The notes under the pieces were generated by a model that did no database searches, was not told the DNA's origin, and saw only the letters and a program-made list of their open reading frames with translations. 6,405 nt of DNA from Deltaproteobacteria bacterium (GTDB lineage Bacteria; Desulfobacterota; Syntrophia; Syntrophales; UBA2210). A program made the position numbers and the translations under genes. Where the stretch lies: contig JAFDAR010000082.1 in the NCBI GenBank assembly GCA_019313735.1, positions 1 through 6,405 on the forward strand, written 5' to 3'. Numbering within the stretch: position 1 is the stretch's first letter; each line of letters begins with the position of its first letter. Below are positions 1 through 5,711 of this stretch, in pieces.

Positions 1-199
1 AATTATTTTTAATAATCTTATAACCTACTGAAACTACAAGGATTTATATTTCAAAACGTATGACCTAACTTTTCGCTGGAAAAATTGTAACGCATTGATA
101 TGAATAAACTTTTATTTTTAGAAACGGTTTAATTCGTAAAGTCGGGCCAAGGTTCAAGGTTCAAGGTTGATCGTTTTTTAGCTACCGAACCCTGAACGG
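1..199. other. AT-rich flank downstream of the che operon, no gene seen
   Basis: No coding region is supported here. The first 16 bases contain a small AT palindrome (ATTATT/AATAAT, 2-16). Bases 144-171 carry heptamer-type repeats described separately. I looked for a rho-independent terminator after the cheY stop codon (minus strand, reading down from 199) and found no GC-rich hairpin followed by a T-run, so the operon end is not marked by an obvious intrinsic terminator in view. Confidence 0.5.
144..171. repeat. short tandem heptamers (GGTTCAA type)
   Basis: On the plus strand the heptamer GGTTCAA occurs twice in tandem (151-157, 158-164), followed by GGTTGAT and preceded by the related GGGCCAA. 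The same words (GGTTCAA, GAACCCTGAAC) recur at 186-196 and in the cheB-cheA gap near 2963-2980, so this is one member of a dispersed family of short intergenic repeats. Function unknown. Confidence 0.6.
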
Positions 200-589
200 T
201 TACCCCATCTTTTCTACAATTTTCCCGATCTTTTCATTCAGGACCTCGGCGGTAAAAGGTTTTACAATATAATTACTGACACCCGCCTTGACCGCCAGCA
301 CAACGTTTTCCTTAAGCCCTTCCGCCGTGACCATCAGGAACGGCAAACCACTCAATTCATTATCCGCTCTGACAGCCTTAAGAAACTCAAGACCATTCAT
401 ATTGGGCATATTCCAGTCGGAAATGATGAAATCCATCTTCTGTGATTTTAATATCCTCAAAGCCGCCACACCATCATCTGCTTCGACGATGTTTATGTAC
501 CCGACCTGTTTTAAAAGATTCTTAATAACCTTTCTCATCGTGGCAAAATCGTCAACTACCAGTATTTTCATATTCTTGTCAATATCCAT
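200..589 (-). CDS. cheY: CheY, chemotaxis response regulator
   Basis: Single-domain receiver of 129 residues, the usual CheY length. It is phosphorylated by CheA and, as CheY-P, binds the flagellar motor switch to change rotation. Visible landmarks are the acidic pair D13-D14, the phospho-acceptor D58 in SDWNMPNMNG, the switch residue T88 in VTAEG, the aromatic Y107 and K110 in YIVKPF. These match E. coli CheY D12/D13, D57, T87, Y106 and K109 with a +1 shift, and W59 matches W58. This makes it the better candidate for motor control of the two receivers here. The ATG at 589 is preferred because GGGAG lies 8 nt upstream; an internal ATG (M7) has a weaker site. It is the last gene of the operon, separated from cheA by a repeat-rich gap of about 106 bp. 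Confidence 0.95.
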   Translation of the reverse strand: MDIDKNMKILVVDDFATMRKVIKNLLKQVGYINIVEADDGVAALRILKSQKMDFIISDWNMPNMNGLEFLKAVRADNELSGLPFLMVTAEGLKENVVLAVKAGVSNYIVKPFTAEVLNEKIGKIVEKMG

Positions 590-607
590 AACCGCGCTCC
601 CTTTATT

Positions 608-702
608 CAGATTGTTTAGGCTGTCTACTCAGGTTGTTTAGGCTGAAGACATTTAGCAAAAAACTTTCTACCTTCAGCCTTCCACCTATCTACCTTCAGC
701 CT
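608..702. repeat. intergenic repeat cluster between cheA and cheY
   Basis: Contains the word CAGATTGTTTAGGCTG (608-623), its near-copy CAGGTTGTTTAGGCTGAAG (630-648), and two inverted copies of the nonamer AGGCTGAAG, read as CTTCAGCCT at 672-680 and 694-702. The 630-648 word is repeated exactly at 4181-4199. The copy at 694-702 supplies the TGA stop codon and last residues of the CheA C-terminal frame. The inverted copies could fold into a hairpin in the transcript, but no T-run follows, so I do not call a terminator. Confidence 0.65.
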
Positions 703-1160
703 AAACTCTCACTCAATTCAAACAACCCTTCCGGGTCCAATATCAATCCTACATTACCATCCCCCAGAATAGCCCCGCCGGAAACCCCCCTGGCGCTTTT
801 CAAACTTTCACCAAGGCTTTTGATCACCACTTCCTCTTCACCTAAAATCTCATCCACCAGCAAACACTTGGACCCGTTTTCACCCTCAACCACCACCACT
901 ATGGCTTCCCATGGATTTTTATGCTCTGGCTTTATGTCGAATATCTTATACAATCTTACCAGGGGCAAAAGTTTCCCCATAGCGTTTATTGTTTCACCCC
1001 TGCCGGCTATATTGTTATAAGATCCCTCCACGGGACGCAACAACTGTCTGATTGCGGTGGTAGGAATAATATATCTTTCACTACCCACTCTCACAATAAT
1101 ACCGTCAATAATGGCCATGGTAAGAGGAAAGCTGAGTGCGAAAGTGGAACCTTTATTCAT
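696..1160 (-). CDS. cheA: CheA C-terminal fragment (end of ATPase fold plus CheW-like P5 domain), out of frame with the rest of CheA
   Basis: This is the 3' part of cheA, in a different frame from 1168-2931. The first residues (MNKGSTFALSFPLTMAIIDG) are the last strand of the HATPase fold; the remainder (about residues 20-150) is a CheW-like P5 domain, which in CheA binds CheW and receptors. The CheA-like frame runs upstream of this ATG to base 1211 (VKQAVEKLRGKIEIDST), stopping at a TAG at 1212-1214, so the ATG at 1160 is just an internal methionine of an intact CheA. The upstream frame ends at TGA 1168-1170, only 7 nt before this ATG, so translational restart could in principle yield a separate P5 peptide; no good ribosome site is visible. 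It could be a free-standing CheW-like product, but the seamless match to CheA argues for a broken gene. Confidence 0.85.
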   Translation of the reverse strand: MNKGSTFALSFPLTMAIIDGIIVRVGSERYIIPTTAIRQLLRPVEGSYNNIAGRGETINAMGKLLPLVRLYKIFDIKPEHKNPWEAIVVVVEGENGSKCLLVDEILGEEEVVIKSLGESLKSARGVSGGAILGDGNVGLILDPEGLFELSESLG

Positions 1161-1167
1161 AGTGCTG

Positions 1168-2931
1168 TCAATCTCTATCTTCCCCCGCAGTTTTTCTACG
1201 GCCTGTTTTACCTATCGCCGCCGCAGTTGAAAATCCGGGAAGAAAAATCAACTTATAAATATCCTGATCCGAAAGATCGTGTGAACTATCGATAAGCTTT
1301 TTCTCGACAGCCTTTTTCAGTATTCCGTCCCTATCCAGGCCCTTTCCGTCATCCGATATTTCGATTACAATATTACCTCCTCTGTGAAAGGCCTTGAGTC
1401 GTACTATGCCCTTTTCAGGTTTACCGGCCTTTAACCGCTCCTCCGACGAATCGATACCATGATCCACGGCATTCCGTACCATATGTACAAGCGGATTATA
1501 TATTTCCTCCACCATATTTTTGTCTATCTCCGTATCCTCACCTTCCGTAACAACACCCACCTTTTTTCCGGCATCTCTGGACAGATCTCTGACAAGACGG
1601 GACATCCTCTGAAATGTCTGCTTGATAGGTATCATTCTTAAGCTGGTAGAGGTTCTTTGAAGTTCCGATGTAATACTGGTCAGACGGGAAACATCTCTGC
1701 TCAATCTTCTGTCGGAATTTGATAGAATAAAGGAATTTTGCCGGATCATCGCCTGAGTAATGACCAGTTCCCCCACCATATCGATTAAATCATCCAGTTT
1801 TTTTATATTTACCCTTATCACAGCGGTATCTGCGTCCTGCTCCGTCTGTTTTCTCAGGGCCTGTGACACCTGCTTCGGAGTAACCTTACCTTCAGATATC
1901 AGGGCTTCCCCAATTTTTTTTGGTGGAATCGATTGTCGCGCAACATCAAGCTCTTTCTTCAAAACTTCCTGCGTTATAGCGCCCTCTTCGATCAGTATCT
2001 CTCCTACTTTCTTTCTTTCCCGAACATCAGACTCTCCTTCTTCAACACTTTCTATTCGTGCCATCAATCCAGGAAGATCAATCTTTAAAGGCTCAGCAGG
2101 CTTGCTTCCAAAATCGTCTCTCAGCTTAACAATCATTGCCTTCAGGGCATCGGCCCCGTCAAGGATCACATCTATAAGCCCGGAAGTCACAGATAATTCA
2201 CCACTCCTTGCTTTGTCCAGCAGGGTTTCCAGGCTGTGGGCAAGTTCGCGGATCTGATCCAGGTTCAGAAAACTCGCTACCCCCTTTATAGAATGAAACG
2301 GTCTGAATATAGCATTAATACAATCTGAATTCTCAGGTTCCTGCTCCAGATTCAATAAATTCACCTCAATCTCATCAATGTATTCCAAACCTTCAACAAT
2401 AAAATCCCTCAGCAGTGACTCGTCCTGTATATCGTTGCTGGTTGCTTGTTGCTGGTTGCTTGTTGCTGGTTGCTTGTTGCTTGTTGCTGGTTGCTCGTTA
2501 TCTGACTTCTGACTTCCGACCTCCGACCTCTGATCTCCGACCTCCGCTCCCTGCTCCATGCTCCATGCTCCCTGCTCTCTGGTAAGCGTGGCAATCGACT
2601 CCATAAAAGTTTCAATATTACCTTCGTAACCGCCGGTGTTTTTAAGGCTGTCGCCGATCTCCTGCATCAGGATAACACCCTTTTCAAAGGCTCCGAATCC
2701 CGCTTCTTCATCTTCTATTCTTTCAAGAACGATCTTCTCCAGAAGACTACTCAATCCACTGACCACCTGTTTCAACCGATCTGCCTCCAAAGCCTCTGCT
2801 TCTTTTATCAGCTCATCCAACATGTTAAGCAACTTTCCAGCAGCGGGCACATCGATCTCTTTGCCGTCAATAAATAGAAAGTCGGAAGCTATACCATCGA
2901 TTGATTTTAATAGAGAACCATACTCTTCCAT
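1168..2931 (-). CDS. cheA: CheA histidine kinase, truncated by frameshift in the ATPase domain
   Basis: Autophosphorylating kinase that feeds CheY and CheB. Domains in order (587 residues from the ATG at 2931): helical region without recognisable phospho-His (1-117); low-complexity linker encoded by a heptamer array (118-166); HPt/P1 domain (about 172-275) with phospho-acceptor H213 in FHSIKG; two MshEN-like repeats (about 307-362); P3 dimerisation (about 370-435); P4 ATPase with N box (H483-H491, MVRNAVDH), G1 box D527-DGKG and F box LPGFST (564-569). Right after FSTA the frame ends in AAIGKT then about 12 unrelated residues. The G2 box (SGRGVGMDV in the family) is absent and the P5 domain follows in another frame. 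Kinase activity is therefore not expected. The start is the ATG with GAGGT 8 nt upstream; an upstream TTG at 2976 lies in repeat sequence and is less likely. No typical P2 domain is seen. Confidence 0.93.
   Translation of the reverse strand: MEEYGSLLKSIDGIASDFLFIDGKEIDVPAAGKLLNMLDELIKEAEALEADRLKQVVSGLSSLLEKIVLERIEDEEAGFGAFEKGVILMQEIGDSLKNTGGYEGNIETFMESIATLTREQGAWSMEQGAEVGDQRSEVGSQKSDNEQPATSNKQPATSNQQQATSNDIQDESLLRDFIVEGLEYIDEIEVNLLNLEQEPENSDCINAIFRPFHSIKGVASFLNLDQIRELAHSLETLLDKARSGELSVTSGLIDVILDGADALKAMIVKLRDDFGSKPAEPLKIDLPGLMARIESVEEGESDVRERKKVGEILIEEGAITQEVLKKELDVARQSIPPKKIGEALISEGKVTPKQVSQALRKQTEQDADTAVIRVNIKKLDDLIDMVGELVITQAMIRQNSFILSNSDRRLSRDVSRLTSITSELQRTSTSLRMIPIKQTFQRMSRLVRDLSRDAGKKVGVVTEGEDTEIDKNMVEEIYNPLVHMVRNAVDHGIDSSEERLKAGKPEKGIVRLKAFHRGGNIVIEISDDGKGLDRDGILKKAVEKKLIDSSHDLSDQDIYKLIFLPGFSTAAAIGKTGRRKTAGEDRD
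1204..1212 (-). other. putative deletion junction in cheA
   Basis: On the minus strand the word GGTAAAACA sits exactly where the upstream frame (AAIGKT) and the downstream frame (VKQAVEKL) meet. In CheA proteins about 15 residues separate FSTA from the VVK stretch; here there are 10 bases instead of 45. A 35-bp loss between two copies of this word (Gly-Lys-Thr codons in one, Val-Lys-Gln codons in the other) explains both the missing G2 box and the frame change. The pre-deletion sequence is an inference. Confidence 0.6.
2433..2579. repeat. array of 21 tandem heptamers inside the cheA linker
   Basis: The plus strand divides without gaps into 21 consecutive 7-bp units. They form three related blocks: TGTTGCT/GGTTGCT units (2433-2495), TGACTTC/CGACCTC units (2503-2544) and TGCTCCA/TGCTCCC units (2545-2579), with one transitional unit at 2496-2502. 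Total 147 bp equals 49 codons, so the array stays in frame. It is translated on the minus strand as CheA residues 118-166, giving seven-residue periods such as QPATSNK, QPATSNQ, QQATSND. The units resemble the intergenic repeats elsewhere in the window, which suggests an intergenic-type repeat expanded inside a coding region at a tolerant linker. Confidence 0.9.
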
Positions 2932-2939
2932 AATTCCAG

Positions 2940-2944
2940 ACCTC
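2940..2944 (-). promoter_or_regulatory. Shine-Dalgarno site deciding the cheA start
   Basis: GAGGT on the minus strand lies 8 nt before the ATG at 2929-2931. The alternative TTG at 2976 has only repeat sequence upstream, so this site favours the shorter protein. Confidence 0.7.
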
Positions 2945-2959
2945 GTAAACTTTTGCTTC

Positions 2960-3112
2960 AAGGGTTCAGGGTTCAAGGTTACTCGTTGCTGTCTAACCTT
3001 TGAACCTTTGAACCTTCTAACCCTCTGCTCTTCTAACCTTCTGCCCTTCTCACCTTCTACCTTCTGCCCTTCTCACCTTCTACCTTCTAACCTTCTGACC
3101 TCCGAACTGTGA
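2960..3112. repeat. degenerate short-repeat tract between cheB and cheA
   Basis: Almost the whole gap between the cheB stop and the cheA start consists of 7-8 bp units of the types GTTCAGG/GTTCAAG (2962-2980), CTTTGAAC (about 2998-3013) and CTTCTAACC/CTTCTGCCC/CTTCTCACC (about 3013-3100). A 23-bp unit is duplicated perfectly in tandem at 3041-3063 and 3064-3086. The tract is CT-rich on the plus strand and would be transcribed as AG-rich RNA between the two genes. No gene or clear hairpin is supported in it. Confidence 0.8.
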
Positions 3113-3123
3113 ACCTGAGCAGT

Positions 3124-4155
3124 TCACACCATCCTCACTATTTCTCTGGCGACCTGATCCAGTGGCACTACCTTATCTGCTGCGCCCAATTTTATTGCCT
3201 CGTTCGGCATTCCAAAGACGATACATGATTTTTCATCCTGGGCAATTGTTTTAGCGCCGGAGCGCTTCATCTCTAAAAGCCCTTCTGCGCCATCTGATCC
3301 CATACCGGTAAGAATAACACCAATCGAATTCGACCCCGCATATTGGGCGGTCGATTTGAACAACACGTCAACCGCTGGACGCTGATGATGAACCATCGGT
3401 CCATCCTTGACCTCAACATAATACCTGGCGCCGCTTCTCCTAAAGATCATATGGTAATTACCCGGAGCAATCAATACAGTCCCGGGATTTACAGAATCAT
3501 TATTCTGAGCCTCCTTCACTGTGACCTGACAAAATTCATTTAACCGCTCTGAAAAAGCCGTTGTAAAATTGGCCGGCATGTGTTGCACCACCATTATCCC
3601 GGGTGAATTCGAGGGCATTTTGGACAGGACATTTTTTAATGCCTCTGTTCCGCCTGTAGAGGCGCCGATGGCAATAACTTTATTAGTGGTCTTTGTAATG
3701 GCTTTCATCCGCTCAGGCTTCGCTAAGGCGGACGCTTTATCTGAATCTTTCTTTGCTATCCTCGCTTTCGACGCGGCCCTGATCTTGTCTGCCAGTTGAG
3801 CGCTCATATCCCCAACCGTATAGGAACCTCCTGGTTTCCCAATAACCTCAATAGCTCCAATGTCCATCGCTTCCAACGTCAATTTCCCTCCCTTTGGCGT
3901 CAGGGAACTCACTATGATTACCGGCAGCGGATAATGCCTCATCAATTTCCTGAGAAAGGTTATCCCGTCCATTCTCGGCATCTCGATATCCAGAGTTATG
4001 ACATCCGGCGCGAGCTTGACGATCTTATCCCTGGCAACAAACGGGTCAGGAGCTGTCCCTACTATTTCAATATCAGGAAATTTTGAGAGCTCTTCGGAAA
4101 ATATCTTCCTCACAATAGCGGAATCATCAACAATGAGTACTCTTATTTTTTTCAA
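3124..4155 (-). CDS. cheB: CheB, receptor methylesterase/glutamine deamidase
   Basis: 343 residues, the normal two-domain CheB. The receiver domain (about 1-120) has D10-D11, phospho-acceptor D56 in LDIEMPRMDG, T86 in the SSLT segment and K107 in GKPGG. A linker of about 35 residues rich in K and A follows. The catalytic domain (about 157-343) has the triad S166 in IGASTGGTEAL, H192 in VVQHMP and D288 in TGMGSDGAEG, matching E. coli S164/H190/D286 with a +2 shift. Phosphorylated by CheA, it removes methyl groups from receptor glutamates and so drives adaptation. The start is a TTG (4153-4155) with AGGAG 9 nt upstream; no better ATG precedes the receiver core. It lies 105 bp after cheX and 192 bp before cheA, both gaps filled with repeats. 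Its usual partner cheR is not in the window. Confidence 0.97.
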   Translation of the reverse strand: MKKIRVLIVDDSAIVRKIFSEELSKFPDIEIVGTAPDPFVARDKIVKLAPDVITLDIEMPRMDGITFLRKLMRHYPLPVIIVSSLTPKGGKLTLEAMDIGAIEVIGKPGGSYTVGDMSAQLADKIRAASKARIAKKDSDKASALAKPERMKAITKTTNKVIAIGASTGGTEALKNVLSKMPSNSPGIMVVQHMPANFTTAFSERLNEFCQVTVKEAQNNDSVNPGTVLIAPGNYHMIFRRSGARYYVEVKDGPMVHHQRPAVDVLFKSTAQYAGSNSIGVILTGMGSDGAEGLLEMKRSGAKTIAQDEKSCIVFGMPNEAIKLGAADKVVPLDQVAREIVRMV

Positions 4156-4180
4156 GGTTACAATCTCCTGCCAGACTTTT

Positions 4181-4224
4181 CAGGTTGTTTAGGCTGAAGG
4201 CTGTTAGTCTATGGGCTTCAGCCT
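4181..4224. repeat. intergenic repeat/inverted repeat between cheX and cheB
   Basis: The 19-bp word CAGGTTGTTTAGGCTGAAG at 4181-4199 is identical to 630-648. Its end AGGCTGAAG (4191-4199) is repeated inverted as CTTCAGCCT at 4216-4224, giving a 9-bp stem with a 16-nt loop. The transcript could fold here between cheX and cheB. No T-run follows on either strand, so termination is not supported. Confidence 0.7.
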
Positions 4225-4260
4225 TGCAGAACGACACTAAAGGGCTGATCTGCCGAATCT

Positions 4261-4767
4261 TCAATCAATCTCAATGATCACTCCAACTTTTCCACCATCC
4301 GAGTCAAAATCCATCCTGCAGGCATTTTCTCCCGGCTCAATGCCTGTAGACTCCATTCCAGCAGATGCAGGGGTTTGATTCATCGAACCCAGAGGAACTG
4401 GTCGGATAAATCCGCCCCCTGCAAATGTCGGTATTGACAGCTTGAATACCTTTGTGCTGTCAAGTTTGCCGAGGAAATTTCCGCAGATCATATTAACCGC
4501 TTCTTTTGAGCAATCTTCCATCCGCTGTGCGGTAATTTCATCTTCCTTCAAACCCAGCATATTTTGAATCATGGTCTTCGCTATATCCCTGGAAAGTAAA
4601 ACCCTTACCTCCCCATTTATGGAACCTTCAAACCTTATGGCAGCTTCCATATCATATTCATTACATTCATCGTCCAGAGGCTCGAGAAAGACAAAAAACA
4701 TCTTTTCAAAGACCTCAGAAATCGAAAGCCTCATCATTTCCTCTATCTTCTTCATACTCTCCTTCAT
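4261..4767 (-). CDS. cheX: CheX-type chemotaxis phosphatase (CheC/CheX/FliY family)
   Basis: About 168 residues, the size of single-site CheX proteins. Family members dephosphorylate CheY-P using a helix with an E-x-x-N motif. The segment ITAQRMEDCSKEAVNMICGN holds such a motif, E89-A-V-N92 counted from the ATG, with the typical following G-N pair. Only one such motif is seen, which favours CheX over the two-site CheC. The upstream part (RFEGSINGEVRVLLSRDIA) fits the family strand-helix pattern. The start is uncertain: GTG 4770, ATG 4767 (chosen, with an AGGTG-like site upstream) or ATG 4737 with GAGG just before it. It overlaps the end of the upstream receiver gene by 53 nt with this start, or 23 nt with the shortest, which implies translational coupling of a phosphatase to its likely substrate. 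A cytoplasmic protein; no signal peptide or membrane segment. Confidence 0.85.
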   Translation of the reverse strand: MKESMKKIEEMMRLSISEVFEKMFFVFLEPLDDECNEYDMEAAIRFEGSINGEVRVLLSRDIAKTMIQNMLGLKEDEITAQRMEDCSKEAVNMICGNFLGKLDSTKVFKLSIPTFAGGGFIRPVPLGSMNQTPASAGMESTGIEPGENACRMDFDSDGGKVGVIIEID

Positions 4768-5146
4768 CACTCACACCTATGACTTCATAAAGAATTTTTC
4801 TGACCTCTTCGGGCAGGAACGGCTTCTTTATAAAACCCTTCACTCCCAGATCGAAGGCATCCCGCATATGTTGCTCGCTACTTTCCGTGGTTATTACGAT
4901 AACGGGAATATCCCTGAGAAAATCATCCCCCTTCAGCCTCTCCAACAATTCAAACCCGTTCATTTCCGGCATATTGATGTCCGATATGATGACATCCACC
5001 CAATTTCCTGCCAGTGCCTCGAGCGCCTCCTTCCCGTTCCCCGCCTCAATGCATTGGTCCATCTTGAAACCCGAAATTGAAATAACCTTTTTTATAACAG
5101 CACGCATCGAGTTTGAATCATCCACAAGCAGTACATTGAAAGACAT
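4715..5146 (-). CDS. CheY-like single-domain response regulator
   Basis: 143 residues: a full receiver plus an acidic C-terminal tail of about 18 residues (SDEGEYEEDRGNDEAFDF). Key residues are D9-D10, phospho-acceptor D56 in SDINMPEMNG, T86 in VITTES and K108 in FIKKPF. Unlike the CheY at 200-589, it has Ile after the phospho-acceptor (CheY W58 position) and Phe105 in place of the motor-binding Tyr106. It could be a second CheY, a phosphate sink or a receiver dedicated to the CheX/CheD branch; the sequence does not decide. The ATG at 5146 has a strong AAGGGGG site 4 nt upstream that overlaps the cheD stop region (9-nt gap), so it is co-translated with cheD. The acidic tail is encoded by the stretch that also holds the cheX start codons, so part of its sequence may be constrained by overlap. 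Confidence 0.93.
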   Translation of the reverse strand: MSFNVLLVDDSNSMRAVIKKVISISGFKMDQCIEAGNGKEALEALAGNWVDVIISDINMPEMNGFELLERLKGDDFLRDIPVIVITTESSEQHMRDAFDLGVKGFIKKPFLPEEVRKILYEVIGVSDEGEYEEDRGNDEAFDF

Positions 5147-5155
5147 GATGCCCCC

Positions 5156-5638
5156 TTACAATTCCAGCAAAATCCTGCTGGAGTTCTTAACAACAACTTT
5201 GCCGGTAGAAATATCGAGAGAAACTGTCCGGTTGTGATCTCCGCCGGTGTCCTCGCCATCTATCAGGACATTATTTCTCCAGAATATCTTTCTCAAAGCG
5301 GTTATGTTTCTCTGACCGATCCGGAAGTGCTTCGCATTGTCCAGAATGCTGGCTCCTCCGGCAATCTTTACGGTCATTCGTCTCTTTTCAGCCCCTAACT
5401 TGTAGCACGATTTGAACAGGAAGGGTATGCCGGTATCCGCAAACATCGCCGGGGTTACTCTGGACTTATTCAAATCAAGCGATGAATTCGGAAGCATAAA
5501 GTGCAACAGCCCTCCCACCTTTACCACAGAATCATAAACAACAACAGCGATACATGAACCAAGGGCATACGTAATCAGCACATCCTCGACGCCTCCGCTC
5601 ACCTTCAGATCTGAAATTCCCACTACAATACGGTTCAT
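5156..5638 (-). CDS. cheD: CheD, chemoreceptor glutamine deamidase
   Basis: 160 residues, typical of CheD. It converts specific receptor glutamines to glutamates and in several bacteria interacts with CheC-class phosphatases, consistent with the cheX two genes downstream. The catalytic cysteine is C29 in ITYALGSCIAV, the histidine is H46 in GGLLHFMLP and the threonine T23 lies just before; these correspond to T. maritima C27, H44 and T21 with a +2 shift. Later conserved family segments include KIAGGASIL and the GQRNI stretch. The start at ATG 5638 is chosen because AAGGA lies 5 nt upstream; an earlier in-frame ATG (5683) would add 15 residues encoded across a strong hairpin and has no ribosome site. 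First recognisable gene of the operon. Confidence 0.96.
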   Translation of the reverse strand: MNRIVVGISDLKVSGGVEDVLITYALGSCIAVVVYDSVVKVGGLLHFMLPNSSLDLNKSRVTPAMFADTGIPFLFKSCYKLGAEKRRMTVKIAGGASILDNAKHFRIGQRNITALRKIFWRNNVLIDGEDTGGDHNRTVSLDISTGKVVVKNSSRILLEL

Positions 5639-5643
5639 GAAAA

Positions 5644-5648
5644 TCCTT
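5644..5648 (-). promoter_or_regulatory. Shine-Dalgarno site deciding the cheD start
   Basis: AAGGA on the minus strand, 5 nt before the ATG at 5636-5638. It selects that start over the upstream in-frame ATG at 5681-5683. Confidence 0.7.
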
Positions 5649-5652
5649 AAAC

Positions 5653-5675
5653 CGGCCTGTTCAGGAAACAGGCCG
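5653..5675 (-). promoter_or_regulatory. strong hairpin just upstream of the cheD ribosome site
   Basis: CGGCCTGTT (5653-5661) pairs perfectly with AACAGGCCG (5667-5675) around a 5-nt loop. On the minus-strand transcript the stem ends 4 nt before the AAGGA site of cheD. The following bases are GTTTAAGG, too few T residues for a good terminator. It could modulate cheD translation, act as a weak attenuator after the small upstream ORF, or protect the downstream RNA from decay. Confidence 0.55.
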
Positions 5676-5711
5676 CACTCCATAAACTTGATTTTGACGA
5701 CTTCATAAAAT

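Noticed and set aside
1..8. AATTATTT at the left window edge, identical to the target duplication
   Set aside because: Eight AT-only bases in AT-rich DNA; no inverted repeat of the element is next to it.
1760..2257. Long plus-strand ORF inside cheA, and similar plus-strand ORFs at 288, 634, 921, 2636, 3569, 3796, 4571 and 4887
   Set aside because: All lie opposite clearly recognised che genes, have Ser/Pro/Leu-rich antisense composition and no family features.
2433..2579. CRISPR array
   Set aside because: Units are 7 bp with no spacers, and the array lies within a coding frame.
2409..2615. 68-residue minus-strand ORF rich in QQATSN periods
   Set aside because: It is the heptamer array read in an alternative frame; periodic repeats keep several frames open. 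The CheA frame is the supported one.
4191..4224. Rho-independent terminator between cheX and cheB
   Set aside because: The 9-bp stem is real but has no following T-run and lies within a co-directional operon.
5681..5683. Upstream ATG for cheD
   Set aside because: It would place a 9-bp hairpin in coding sequence, has no ribosome site, and adds 15 residues not typical of CheD.
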